64,000 bases of DNA from the NCBI GenBank assembly GCA_037576195.1, contig CM075101.1:23932001-23996000 (forward strand). The letters run 5' to 3'. How positions within the stretch are numbered: the stretch's first letter is position 1; the number at the start of each line of letters is the position of its first letter. Under the pieces are notes generated by a model. It was not told the DNA's origin. It saw nothing but the letters and a program-made list of their open reading frames with translations, and searched no databases. The DNA comes from Phytoseiulus persimilis. Lineage: Eukaryota; Arthropoda; Arachnida; Mesostigmata; Phytoseiidae. The position numbers were made by a program, and so were the translations under genes. Positions 13,267-23,540 of the stretch are shown one piece after another.

Positions 13267-14336
13267 ATGATGCAAATCAGCGTTTCGCGCGGAGCTCTTG
13301 TTGTGTTTCTCATCTTGGCGATAAGCCTCGTCACCGTGCAAGCTCAACCGTCGCCGAATCGTCGTGTACAGCTGCAGGTAATGGACGGGATTTGCAGCGG
13401 TCTAACGGTTTGGGATTGATATGTACTTTCTTTTGGATTCCCTCGCTGGTCATCAATGAGAACCACCGAGAACCCTCCTGGGTGCAGGAATGAATATGAA
13501 AATCCACGCTAGGACGAAATATAGAGACTATTCGATTCCCTCGTCGCTTGAGAGCACGCTTGCTCTCGTGCATGCTCGCACGCTTGCAGAGCGAACTGAT
13601 ATTTCTCGTGAGCAGCGGGGAATTTCGACTCCTGGTGATCAGACCAGGCAATGGAATGGTGCATCCGTGTTTCCCGACTCCGAGTCCCCCGACTCTGCGG
13701 AGGAGAACATAGTGACTAAACTCATGCTGATGATCCACCCTGGGCACCAAGTGACTTCGATCCCAGACAAGGAGCGCTGATCCATTCTCTCCCCCCGCAA
13801 CGGGTCGAGTGGCAGTTTTTTGAATGAGGAATACGAGAGTAACGTCTCTCATCCGATCGGTGCCTGGAAAAATATGGCAGAACCATTCAGGAGAGGCAAT
13901 TCCGCCGGAAGAACGAATCAAGAGAGGGCGATAATTATTTTCCGAGAAATTCTCATCATGAAACTTGAAATTTCGCTCTCGTATCACCAGGAGCTCTTCG
14001 GGCGTCCCATGGTTGGAGGCGGTCTTCAGAAGAGACCTTTCTGCAACGCATTCACAGGCTGCGCCGGGAAGCGCACGCCGTTTGCTTTGCCGCTTGGTGA
14101 CAAGCAGAGACTGCGATTCTTCAGGAAATTCAACTCCATCGATGCCCCGGTTAGTACTTAAAGTAATTTGGAGTTGCGGGAGTGATCAGACATTAGAAGC
14201 ACCATCGATTCTGTCATCGTGCTGATTGACCGAGTAGACCGTTTCGACTTTGTTTATGTTCCGTGAACGATTTTAGGATTCTGACGAGTACGTCATAGAT
14301 AATGCCAACTATGAGCGTGAGTTACTCCAGGAGTAA
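13267..14336 (+). CDS. CCAP: Crustacean cardioactive peptide (CCAP) precursor
   Basis: The gene encodes a secreted neuropeptide precursor. Coding exons are 13267-13377, 13991-14149 and 14277-14336, all joined in phase 0 with GT-AG signals (GTAATG, GTTAGT; CACCAG, TTTTAG), giving 109 aa. Residues 1-26 form a signal peptide with a hydrophobic core LVVFLILAISLVTV. Residues 51-65 read KR-PFCNAFTGC-A-GKR: a dibasic cleavage site, the nine-residue arthropod CCAP core with its two Cys (55 and 61, normally a disulfide), an extra Ala62, an amidation Gly63 and a second dibasic site. The remaining C-terminal peptide is acidic and ends at TAA. In arthropods CCAP acts through a G-protein-coupled receptor in ecdysis motor programmes, heartbeat and gut motility. 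Known precursors normally place Gly directly after the second Cys, so the predicted product here is one residue longer. ATG 13270 is an alternative start. Confidence 0.92.
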
Positions 14337-16060
14337 AGAACATCGTGCTCAGCGAGGACAGGGATTTCAACACATTTGATCATCGTACGTCGACGCGATC
14401 ATTTCCCCTCTAAGCGAAGTTAATGTGATCCTGTTTCGCTTCACTATGTTCGTTTGCTTATCGATTCCTTGCGGAAAATCTGAATTGGCATGTCAGTGAG
14501 GAAGCTTGGCATAATCAGAAGCTTCATTGTTCCTGCTGCGACTGGGATGCAATCAGACACCGGATCGAGAAGAGTCCAGCCTATCTAGACTCGTATGTTT
14601 CAGACCTTGAATTGGGCTTTGGTTCGTGGCGACAACAGCGGAACATCACAGTCGAGGAGAGAGAAAAACACTGGACAGAGGCCCGGAGCATTGAGTTTCC
14701 TCAGAGATGCAGCAGATGAGAACAACTACTTGTGATTGGAGCAGTAGTCACGAGTCACAACATATCAGTCGGAAACGACGGCGTCGAACAACATCCCGAG
14801 GTAGCTTGCTCATCTTTCCCGCCTTAGTTGCCCTGTCACAAAAGAGCATAATTTCCATAGAATCCTCAAGTCCGTGGTCAACTGGCTATCCTGATGTGCC
14901 TCGCTCGTCTTCAATCAGGAGATTCAGGAGGCTTTTAGATCGTAGAACAAGGGCGCGAGGGAGGGGCGTGGCTTTACTTGGGGAAGTAGCTTCAAGCTAC
15001 CCGTACTGCTAAATGCAGCCAAAGTTATTCGATCGAGGAGACATTCCATATCCACTAATCGTGATGCGGGGAGGTTTTGTCGCGCTGGTCTTGACTCGTG
15101 TGTCCTCTGCTAGCAGATATAATTTTCCAAGGTACGCTTCAGCTTCCGTGGATGTAGCCGAGTTTCCGAAAATAACAAATGGGAAGAGACATCGTGGTGT
15201 GTCTCCACGATCCGCCTGCTGGTGCTAGAGTATAATTGCGATGTTGGAAGAAGCGTCTACGCAGACCTAATTTTTTCCTCTGTCAATCTGAAGAGAACTC
15301 CGAAGCCCCCCTGAGAGACGAGAAAACGAGCTCGGTATTTGACGCTGCGGTGGGCATGACTCTGTCAATCTTAGAAACAGTATCTAGTTGCCTTGGAACA
15401 CAGGCTGAGATCGAGTTTGATGCCGAATAAACTAGTAACATGATTCATCACCCATTCCAACGCTGTTTTCTCTTTATGGAGTTTCGTAGCTGTGGAGTCA
15501 CTTTTGACGGATTGGTATAGTGGACTATCTTGCTGTCCTCGCGTCAACCTCAATTTCCGGAGGCCGGAGTAGGGCGACCCGTTGGCTGGTTGGAAGAAAC
15601 TGCGAAATTGAATTTCAACATGACACTGGGCCTACGAAACCAACTTGACTCGATTTGCATGTGCTCTCTTTATGGGGGGAACTTCAAACAATATCTTGGG
15701 GGATTCGGGACTGATTCTCGTCGAAAAGGGCATCCGTGTTTTGAAGAAGCAGCTATCTCGACTCGCTTCGCGTAATCATATTCAACGTTGGGGTGTGCAT
15801 CAGAGTAAAGAGCAGGTGCATGTGCGGAAGATCCGAGACAAGAGGCTGAGGGAAATGATGATTTTTTGTTGATTTCAGAGCTCAGAACGAGATCTGTTCT
15901 GAATCAAGATCCGTCGTTTCGGGAGTCGCAGAGAATGTATGTCTGTGACGACGAGCCGCGTGCCGAGTCCGCATCAGGCTTTGCACTGCAGCTCTTGCAG
16001 AGAGTTTCAGTGGCGAATTCCCACTCTCTGGTTCTGTGTCACGCGAAGCATGCGCTAGAG
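14337..16060. other. CCAP 3' flank and intergenic DNA
   Basis: No exon is recognisable. The first AATAAA after the CCAP stop is near 15425, about 1.1 kb downstream. It could be a distal polyadenylation signal but nothing else supports it. Confidence 0.3.
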
Positions 16061-16454
16061 CAGTGTTTCTCAACGCGTGGCACCTGCCCCACCAGTTGGA
16101 CACAGGGAATTTTCGGTGGGGCACGGAATCCCCTGGCGCGCTGATGATGCCGTGTTTCTCATGTATGAGTCGAGCTCAAATCGCACCTCAATCGTGTCGC
16201 TGATCGGTGGCACTGGGGACGCTTTGGACACGGGGAGCTCCTGCTCGGAGAAGTGGGGCATGGTGGCATTCGGCTCGGGGAACACGGCGCGGGACCTCAC
16301 CGAAGCTCGAGATCTGATCAGCATAGATTCGACGGAGTTATAAGAAGCAGAGAATTCCGACTCCCGCTTCCATGGTAACAAACCCGTCACCTGCAAACGC
16401 AGTTCCGGCCATTGGTGGCGGACCTTCACCCGAAAACTGAAGGTGGGAGAAACA
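16061..16454. mobile_element. Possible hAT-type non-autonomous element (MITE)
   Basis: The left end CAGTGTTTCTCAACG matches the usual hAT terminal motif (CAGTGNTTCTCAA). About 390 bp to the right, GGGAGAAACACTA is its imperfect inverted counterpart. The interior holds no transposase. Expected 8-bp target-site duplications are not visible (CGCTAGAG against GGTTCTTA), so the right end may be mis-assigned or the copy old. Confidence 0.3.
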
Positions 16455-19400
16455 CTAGGTTCTTAGTGGGTATGCAACTGCCACAGTAGCGAGCGGGACT
16501 GTGGTTCGGTGTGCATAACGCATTTTTCTTCTCGTTCCCCGCAGAAAATAAAACTCAGCTGATGTGGCTTATATTTCGACAGGAGGACCGAAGCATTCAG
16601 AAGAGAAGCCAACAGGAACATTTTCAAATAATTTATCCATTCCACTGACCATTTCCCTGGAGGATTGGCCCATAGATTCCGAATGAGCTAGAGCTTGATT
16701 ACACATCCAACTTACGCGAGCAGAACACTTCTCCTTCAGGGCATCCAAGGGAGCTCGGTTCGTACAGATTGCTCGAGAACACACAGACACTAATAGGAGT
16801 TCATCTCCAATCAGTATCGATAGGCCGAGCTTTGCTCTGGGAAGTTCGGAGGTGCTTGACATGTCCAGATCATCGAAAATTAGCTTGTTAGCTGTTGTTG
16901 ATAGGCGCAAATGCCAATCCTCACCCAAAACACGTCGTACTTGACTTCGTTAGCTTGAAAGATTGACCTTCTCCCTGAGTTCCTTTCATCCCATTGGATG
17001 GGAAAGCACTTTCCCGAGAAGGCAGCACACCAACGATGATTGAGCACAAAATGCCTCGAAGACGGTCTGGGACATCGGACACGTCTTCATTTGATAATGC
17101 CGGGTCAATTTAATTGTTGTGCAATCCGCCGCACGTAAGTTCAGCCGACCTCAGCTCGGTGAAGGCGCTCGATCCTTCCAAAATCGTACTTACGAGGTTC
17201 AACATGTGGGAAAGTACAGGAAGACCACCGAGCTCGCGCTGTCTCAGTAGGGAGATAATGTCTGCATATTCTCATTGAATTGGAATTATGTAATCAGTGC
17301 GGTATGAGCTCATAATAAATTACGAATCGCGGCTCGGGTAATTTATTGGATAACTGAATGCGAACTAGCTAGCTCTAAATGAGTCTGACCGAATTGTAGA
17401 GCGGTCTACGTTCGCACCGAAAGCACGGACATGAAATGACCCTTAGGTGATATCCGATTCTCTGATTTGTGACTGACTTGGCCCGGTTCGACGGGCGAGG
17501 TCAGCAGATGCCAACAACCCTTTTTCAGAAGTCGCTTCACGACAACATCGAATCAGTAGCAGCGCAACGAGAAGGGAGTAAATCGCCTAGTCAGCGTCCT
17601 CACACCAATATTCCGATTCCCAATTCAATCCACTGGACGGTTTTGGTCAGGATGTGATTGACTGCGAAAGCCGAATCATCACGGGGAGGAAACAATCCGA
17701 ACGACTTGAGCGAAATGATGTGGAGTCGATAATTCTTCTTTTGGAATTCTCCCGCTGTGGTCCTGGTACCTAACAGGGATTCTCCCTCCCTCCTCAGTTA
17801 ATGAATTCTCAGTGGCTGCCGCCTCTGTTGCTACCAGAGCGAAACGATTGCAGAACGCAACATAGTTCGCTCAACCGGGGACTCGCTCGAGCCTATCACG
17901 CTGTGTGCCGCACGTTGCGTGCGCTATCGGACAAGTTTCCGATCAGGATGGATGAGATTGATTAATTTTGTCGGAAACATCCAGGAATGGTAGAGAGACT
18001 TGCACTTGCACACTGCGGTGTTGAACAGCACAGAACAGTTCGTAGTATTTCCGGATCCGACCGGAATTATCCTAAGGAGCACCTTGCAGCAAAGGCTGGC
18101 GGGGAGTCTTGCTGATTCCTTCATCCGTTCTCTTCCTTGCACGTCATAGCCAAAGTTCACGCCCGTCAAGTCGATAGAACTTGTCTCGGAAACCCAGATT
18201 CTTATCCCTCCCCGCAGCCGACGAACATTTCCATGGCGTCGACTCGGCCAGAAAGTATTGTATTCGTGACCGCGGGAGCCGGATCGATTCGAGGAGAAAG
18301 AAAACCGTTGTTCTGATACCGTTATATAACAACGCCGTTCGCGCTGGCGGCTGGAATCGAAAAGTGTTCCGAAGCTCGAAACCCGTTTTTCGAGCGACTG
18401 AAGAGAAGAGTCAATCGTTTGACTGGCGTCAAACGACTGATGTGTGGCCTGTTGAAGACGCCCGATGCAGAAGTTGCGGTTACTGGAACATCGCTCCGAT
18501 GTACTTCTGGTTTTTCTCCAGCAGGCGAAGCGGCTTGTTGAAGCCCGGGTTCACAGGCGAATTCGAATCTATACTCTTCGAATGAAACTCTCATGAATTC
18601 GCACGATTTGCGATGAATGCTTGAATTTTCCGCATATGCGTTTGAATACTCGAGCTCTCTCCACAGAAGAATATCGGAGACGATTCGGAAGGCCCTCACA
18701 AGTTTGTTAGAGACTCAAAAGGAGAGACTTTTCGGAATTTCCCTAATATCCCGGCGAAAGCAATGCTCCAATGTTACGCGACCGGAATGGATGAAAGGTA
18801 TCCGTGTTATGCTCGAATGACTCCAAGGTGAGTTTCTCGGCTTTCCGTCGGAAAACGAGCGTGTTTGATGGAATATTCCCGATATTCAGCCTGGGATGTC
18901 TCATTTTATTCTGACATCGCATGTTGTTGGCTTGGCATCAGGTTGAGAATCTCAGATTCGGCGGCAGGATCCGTTCGGGTCTGTTTTCCTTCTAAGACTA
19001 TATTTCTCGAGCGAAACAGAAGTGACTGTTTTGTTTTTTCCCTCCAGGTTCTTTTCAAATTGAAGAGTCCTTATTATAAGGCTCCGGAAACTGATCATCG
19101 ATTCCCCACACAGATATCTATCATGGGAAGCTGTTTTTCTGTTTGATACCTCACATCTGTTATCGCTTTCTGAACAACATCAGCCGACGACTTCTGAGCG
19201 AGCGGAACGACATGATGATGCGCGCAGAGTTTTGTTTCGATTAGATTAGCTTGTTGTTGACACTTCCGTCTTGACGATTTAGCCCTGTTGCGAAGGCGGA
19301 AACTATTACGGGCCGTCTTCGCTCTGGGCCTTCCTGGCAGCATCACTCAGTGAGTTTCGAAAATTGTAATTCGGTAAGCCTCAAATGGAGCGCTAAGATG

Positions 19401-20090
19401 GAAGCGATCCCTTTCCAGTTTCGGAACTTTGTTGAAAAATCACGATGAAGCTGGAGTCAGTTTCATTCTATTTTATCCGAATTTCTGGGAATCGGAACGC
19501 ACGATGCTCCTGTTATCAACCAGCTGTTCAGGGTAGTGGTCGTCTCCAACCGACGTACGCCCTGAAAGATTGACGGACTCACACTTTCCATGCGTCTGCC
19601 CTAAATAGATGGTCTCTTCCTTTGTCAGACTCAGTTGACGAGTCGACGCGTCCTGGAAAAGTTTCTATTCCGCGTCGCCGGCGCAAACTGCCCCTTGACA
19701 ACCGAAAACGAATGTACCGTCCGTATTCTGTTGATGGGCTGCCTGTGTTTCTGGAAAAGAGAAGACGCGATCAGTTTTTCTGGATAGCTCAGTGCGGGAT
19801 TCTTCAACGTGCCAATCTCAGACGAGTACTCCACCCGGCTTATGAGGTTTAAGCACTCACGAGAGCACGATTGACAACTTTTCGCAGTTTCATTCAGGGA
19901 GGCTTGTTCTGTGAATATAGGATCTGAAATTCAACGGTTCTGAGGCATGATACGATTCCTTGATGGACGCTGACGTTTCCCGGCGCCGGTGTTGGTCGTT
20001 GCTGCCGGCTGTGTACTGGATGTAAGAGGAACGTCGCAAGGGAAACCGGTGGAAGAAGGAAAAACCGCGGCCGCAACTCCGCAAGAAAGG
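16455..20090. other. Intergenic; one coding-like minus ORF and a hairpin
   Basis: A minus-strand ORF at 16569-16928 (119 codons, ending KLFENVPVGFSSECFG then stop) has amphipathic, coding-like sequence and an internal GTAAGT donor-like site. It might be a chemoreceptor-like fragment but is not recognised. A perfect 10-bp inverted repeat lies at 17314-17347. Nothing else is supported. Confidence 0.3.
17314..17347. repeat. Perfect 10-bp inverted repeat (hairpin)
   Basis: AATAAATTAC (17314-17323) and GTAATTTATT (17338-17347) are exact reverse complements around a 14-nt GC-rich loop. No T run follows, and the role is unknown. Confidence 0.6.
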
Positions 20091-20100
20091 GTTGACCCAG

Positions 20101-20108
20101 GATAAAAG
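20101..20108 (+). promoter_or_regulatory. TATA-like element of chitinase gene
   Basis: GATAAAAG lies 48 bp before the chitinase ATG, which would give a leader of about 20 nt. It is the only TATA-like motif in the right position upstream of exon 1. Confidence 0.45.
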
Positions 20109-20148
20109 CGGACAGTCCCCGAGAAATTAGAACGATAGCTATTCGAAG

Positions 20149-22098
20149 ATGCGTGTCTGTTTAATTGTCAGCGCTCTTTGCGTAGCTCGATTGGCCGCCA
20201 GTCCTCTCGTCTATAAAACTGTGAATGCTGGTAAGTTCGCTCGATATCTTTCTTCCGCATTGTTCAATGATTCCCACGACGCGATGTGCCGTCGTTCTCC
20301 TCAGTTAATACTAGAAGTTCTTCATTTCTTTTGCCATTCTTCCAGTCGGTCATGACTATAAGGTGGTGTGCTATTACGGTTCGTGGGCGGTTTACCGTCC
20401 TGAAAACGGGAAATTCCCGGTGGAAGAAATCGATCCGAATGTCTGCACACACTTGATCTACGGTTTCGCCGGATTGGGTCATGACAATCGCATCAAATCG
20501 TTGGATTCGTGGAACGATTTGAAGGAGAATTACGGAAAAGGAGCTTTCGAAAGATTCACAACTGGTTTGAAAGCCAAAAACCCGAAGTTGAAAACGATCA
20601 TTGCTATCGGCGGCTGGAACGAAGGTTCCATGAAGTACTCCACAATGGCCGAAACTGCTTCTTCCAGGAAGTGAGTATGAAACTCGAGAAATCAGAAATG
20701 AGAGAACACCATTGGGCCGGAGCTGCATTCCAGATAACCGGGAATGTGCAAAGTTCCTTCTTCGACTCGAGTTGAAATGAGTGTTTCCATTACAGAGTTT
20801 TCATCGATTCGGTTCTAGAATTCTGTAAACAGTACAACTTCGACGGCCTGGACATGGATTGGGAATATCCTGCCGCAAGAGGGGGGAAACCAGAAGATAA
20901 ACGCAACTTCGTGGCACTGCTCCGCGAGTTGAAAGACGCTTTCAAAAGAGACAATCTACTCTTGACCGCTGCGGTGTCAGCTGGGAAGCACTTCATGGAT
21001 CCAGCTTATGACATCCCGCAAGTTTCGAAATACCTGGATCTCATCAACGTCATGGCCTACGATTTCCATGGTGGATGGGAGACGAAGGCTGGCCATCATG
21101 CTGCGATGTTCTCACGACCTGAGGAGCCCGCTGATGAACAGATTTTGAACTTGAACTACTCCGTGAACTATTGGATCTCGCAAGGAGCTTGCCCCAAGAA
21201 GCTCATCCTCGGAATGGGCCTGTATGGAAGATCATTCACTCTACGTCGCTCCGAAGATCACAAGCCTGGAGACGAGGCTCCCCAAAAAGGAATGGCAGGC
21301 CCTTACACTCGAGAGCCCGGATCCCTTGGCTACAATGAAATCTGCGCTGACCTTGAACGCGGTGGATGGACTATCGAGCAAGATCCTTACTTCATGGCTC
21401 CCTACGCTTACAAGGAGCGCCAGTGGGTAGGCTATGACGACATTGCTTCCATCGAAGTCAAGACGAGGTTCGCCAAGTCTCTGGGCTTGGGAGGTGGCAT
21501 GGTGTGGTCGATCGAAACCGACGACTTCAAAGGAACCTGTCACGGATACCGGTATCCACTCATTTCGGCCATCAATCGCGTCTTTGCCGAGCCCGGTATT
21601 CCTTCCCTTCCCGTCCCGCCTCCAGCACCGCCGACCACGCCTGCCCCCCCAACGACCGCATCCACCGAGAAGACATGGTGGCCTCGTCCCTCCACAACCC
21701 CCGCTCCGGCGTCGACGGCATCCACCGAAAAAACTTGGTGGCCACGCCCCTCGACTTCGACGATGGGACCCTCGAGTCAGGCGACATCGACCACGGCAAA
21801 ACCGGCAACGTCGACATCTACCACCGCTCCCCAAGGTGGTGCATCCACTCCGGCCGGTCAGACTGGTGACTACAAGTGCACCAGTCAAGGAATGTTCCGG
21901 GACCCGTCGAACTGTCAAGTCTTCTATGAATGCGTTCAGGGTATCGAAGGCCTCAACGCGTTCCGCAAAGAGTGTCCCTCAGGAACAGTGTTCAATCCCG
22001 CGAACAACCTTTGTGCCTGGCCTCATGATGTTCCACTCTGCAAGGGCTACGTGGCTCCTGTGGACAATGACGTCAAGCAGGAGATCGCCGCTTCTTGA
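20149..22098 (+). CDS. Secreted GH18 chitinase with CBM14 chitin-binding domain
   Basis: This is an endochitinase, hydrolysing beta-1,4-N-acetylglucosamine polymers of cuticle or peritrophic matrix. Exons are 20149-20230, 20346-20670 and 20796-22098; phases join cleanly, giving 569 aa. Exon 1 carries a signal peptide (residues 1-17, MRVCLIVSALCVARLAA). The GH18 barrel spans about residues 34-395. It starts KVVCYYGSWAVYRP, has the strand-3 block TIIAIGGWN, and carries the catalytic motif FDGLDMDWEYP at 151-161, with Glu159 as the proton donor and Asp155/Asp157 intact. It also has MAYDFHGGWE and GGGMVWSIETDDF. A Pro/Thr/Ser linker (about 402-490), probably O-glycosylated, contains a near-exact duplication of TEKTWWPRPST. 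A six-Cys CBM14/peritrophin-A domain follows (Cys497 to Cys551). All active-site residues are present, so the enzyme should be active. Length and single-catalytic-domain layout fit arthropod Cht-type or acidic-mammalian-chitinase-like enzymes. I do not assign a numbered Cht group. Confidence 0.96.
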
Positions 22099-22162
22099 GA
22101 GGCGGCAAATGATTATTTATTGCATTCCCCTGAGTACCTTATTTATTGAATATACCATGTAC

Positions 22163-22168
22163 ATTAAA
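22163..22168 (+). terminator. Polyadenylation signal of chitinase gene
   Basis: ATTAAA lies 65 bp after the stop codon. It is a common AATAAA variant and the only such hexamer close to the 3' end. Confidence 0.5.
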
Positions 22169-23540
22169 ATAGGACATTTTTCAATGAGGAAGGGTGGCTT
22201 CTCTCTTCGATCGAAAAACTATGCGCGTTAATTCCCTCTGAAGTGCGCGATTTTCCACATCCTGTGCCGAAGACCCTTGATTTCACGAAAGGTGGAACTG
22301 CGGTTTCGGAACTTGCATGTTTTTCGGGTCTCATGCTCTATCCCGGTGACGATTCGAACTTCTGCTCTTCTTCGACACTGACAGCATGACATGCTTCCCC
22401 ACCCACCGGCCTGTTCAATGCTGGGCTGTAGATTACGAAATAATTCTACCCACTCCGAGGAAAAGTCGAAAGCAAGTGATCCTGAGAGGAAACCAAGGTC
22501 TCGGTGCTTGTTTCATGCCTCTGCGATGACCCTGCGCCTATCACGATGACCTGGAGAGGAATATCTTGAGCTTATCTAAGAGCTGTTACGGAGGCTGTGT
22601 TAAAACTCGAAAGCTCTTGCGGCGGAAAACACCCATCTTCCAACACCTTCTCCGGGAGAAACTGATTCCATCCTCGGTTGGAGCACATTATTTAGGAGAA
22701 AAAATAGAAAACTCTCGTGACGGCAGACGTGGATACATTCGTTTCTCATATTATTTTAATATTACAATGTTTCCGTCGATCAATGCGAATGTAGGCTTCT
22801 TCGTCATATTTCGGTCAGGATACCTATCACCATTTCGTTGACTCTTATCCTTTAAATGAACCATTAAGTGGCGTCCTCTCAGTGGGCCTGTAACATTTCA
22901 GTAAATGTCAACTTTGATCGGATTGATCGATGACGGGGTAAATAACTTCATGAATACACTCAGCCACACGGAGGTTTGCACAATGATAGGGACGGTGGAT
23001 GACTTCTCGGTGAATTCCTCGCACCCATGAGTTTCAGAGAGCGAACTCCAGATAATTGTTGACAATGATTCCAGGGAAATCGAGCGAAATTATATACGAG
23101 TATCCCGTATATACTTCGAGAATTATATACAAGTATTTCAAGAACATGTGCTACATCAACGAAGCTCCCGACGACTTCACACAGTTGTGTATTGGAAGCG
23201 CGTCTGGGAGATCAAGGTCTGTGAATGCTCCTCTCAAACAACAACCGCAGCTCCCAGTTAGAGAGAATGGTTTACGGAGTATGTTTTTCGCACTGGGGCT
23301 GGATCAAGAATCGAACGCGAGCTGTCGCAGTGAGGGAGGATTCCCTCCGATATGACATGTAGAAGGATGATGAAAGGTGGGCAATAAGAGATTCGTAAGG
23401 ATTAACATTACAGTATAAACGTTTGAACTTGGTGGGTAATCAAATCGTAGCTCACAAATTAACGCCACGGAGGTTTAGGTCAACTGTGGAACACACACGA
23501 CGGACTAGAAAAGAATCAACACAATTGCGGAGAGGGATGG
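22169..23540. other. Intergenic between convergent chitinase and peptide transporter
   Basis: The two genes converge here. No exon, RNA gene or clear AATAAA for the minus-strand transporter was found. The motif ATTATATAC occurs twice about 31 bp apart (near 23090 and 23121). Confidence 0.4.

Noticed and set aside
21241-21918. 225-codon minus-strand ORF opposite the chitinase
   Set aside because: It is the shadow of the chitinase coding strand, with no family resemblance.
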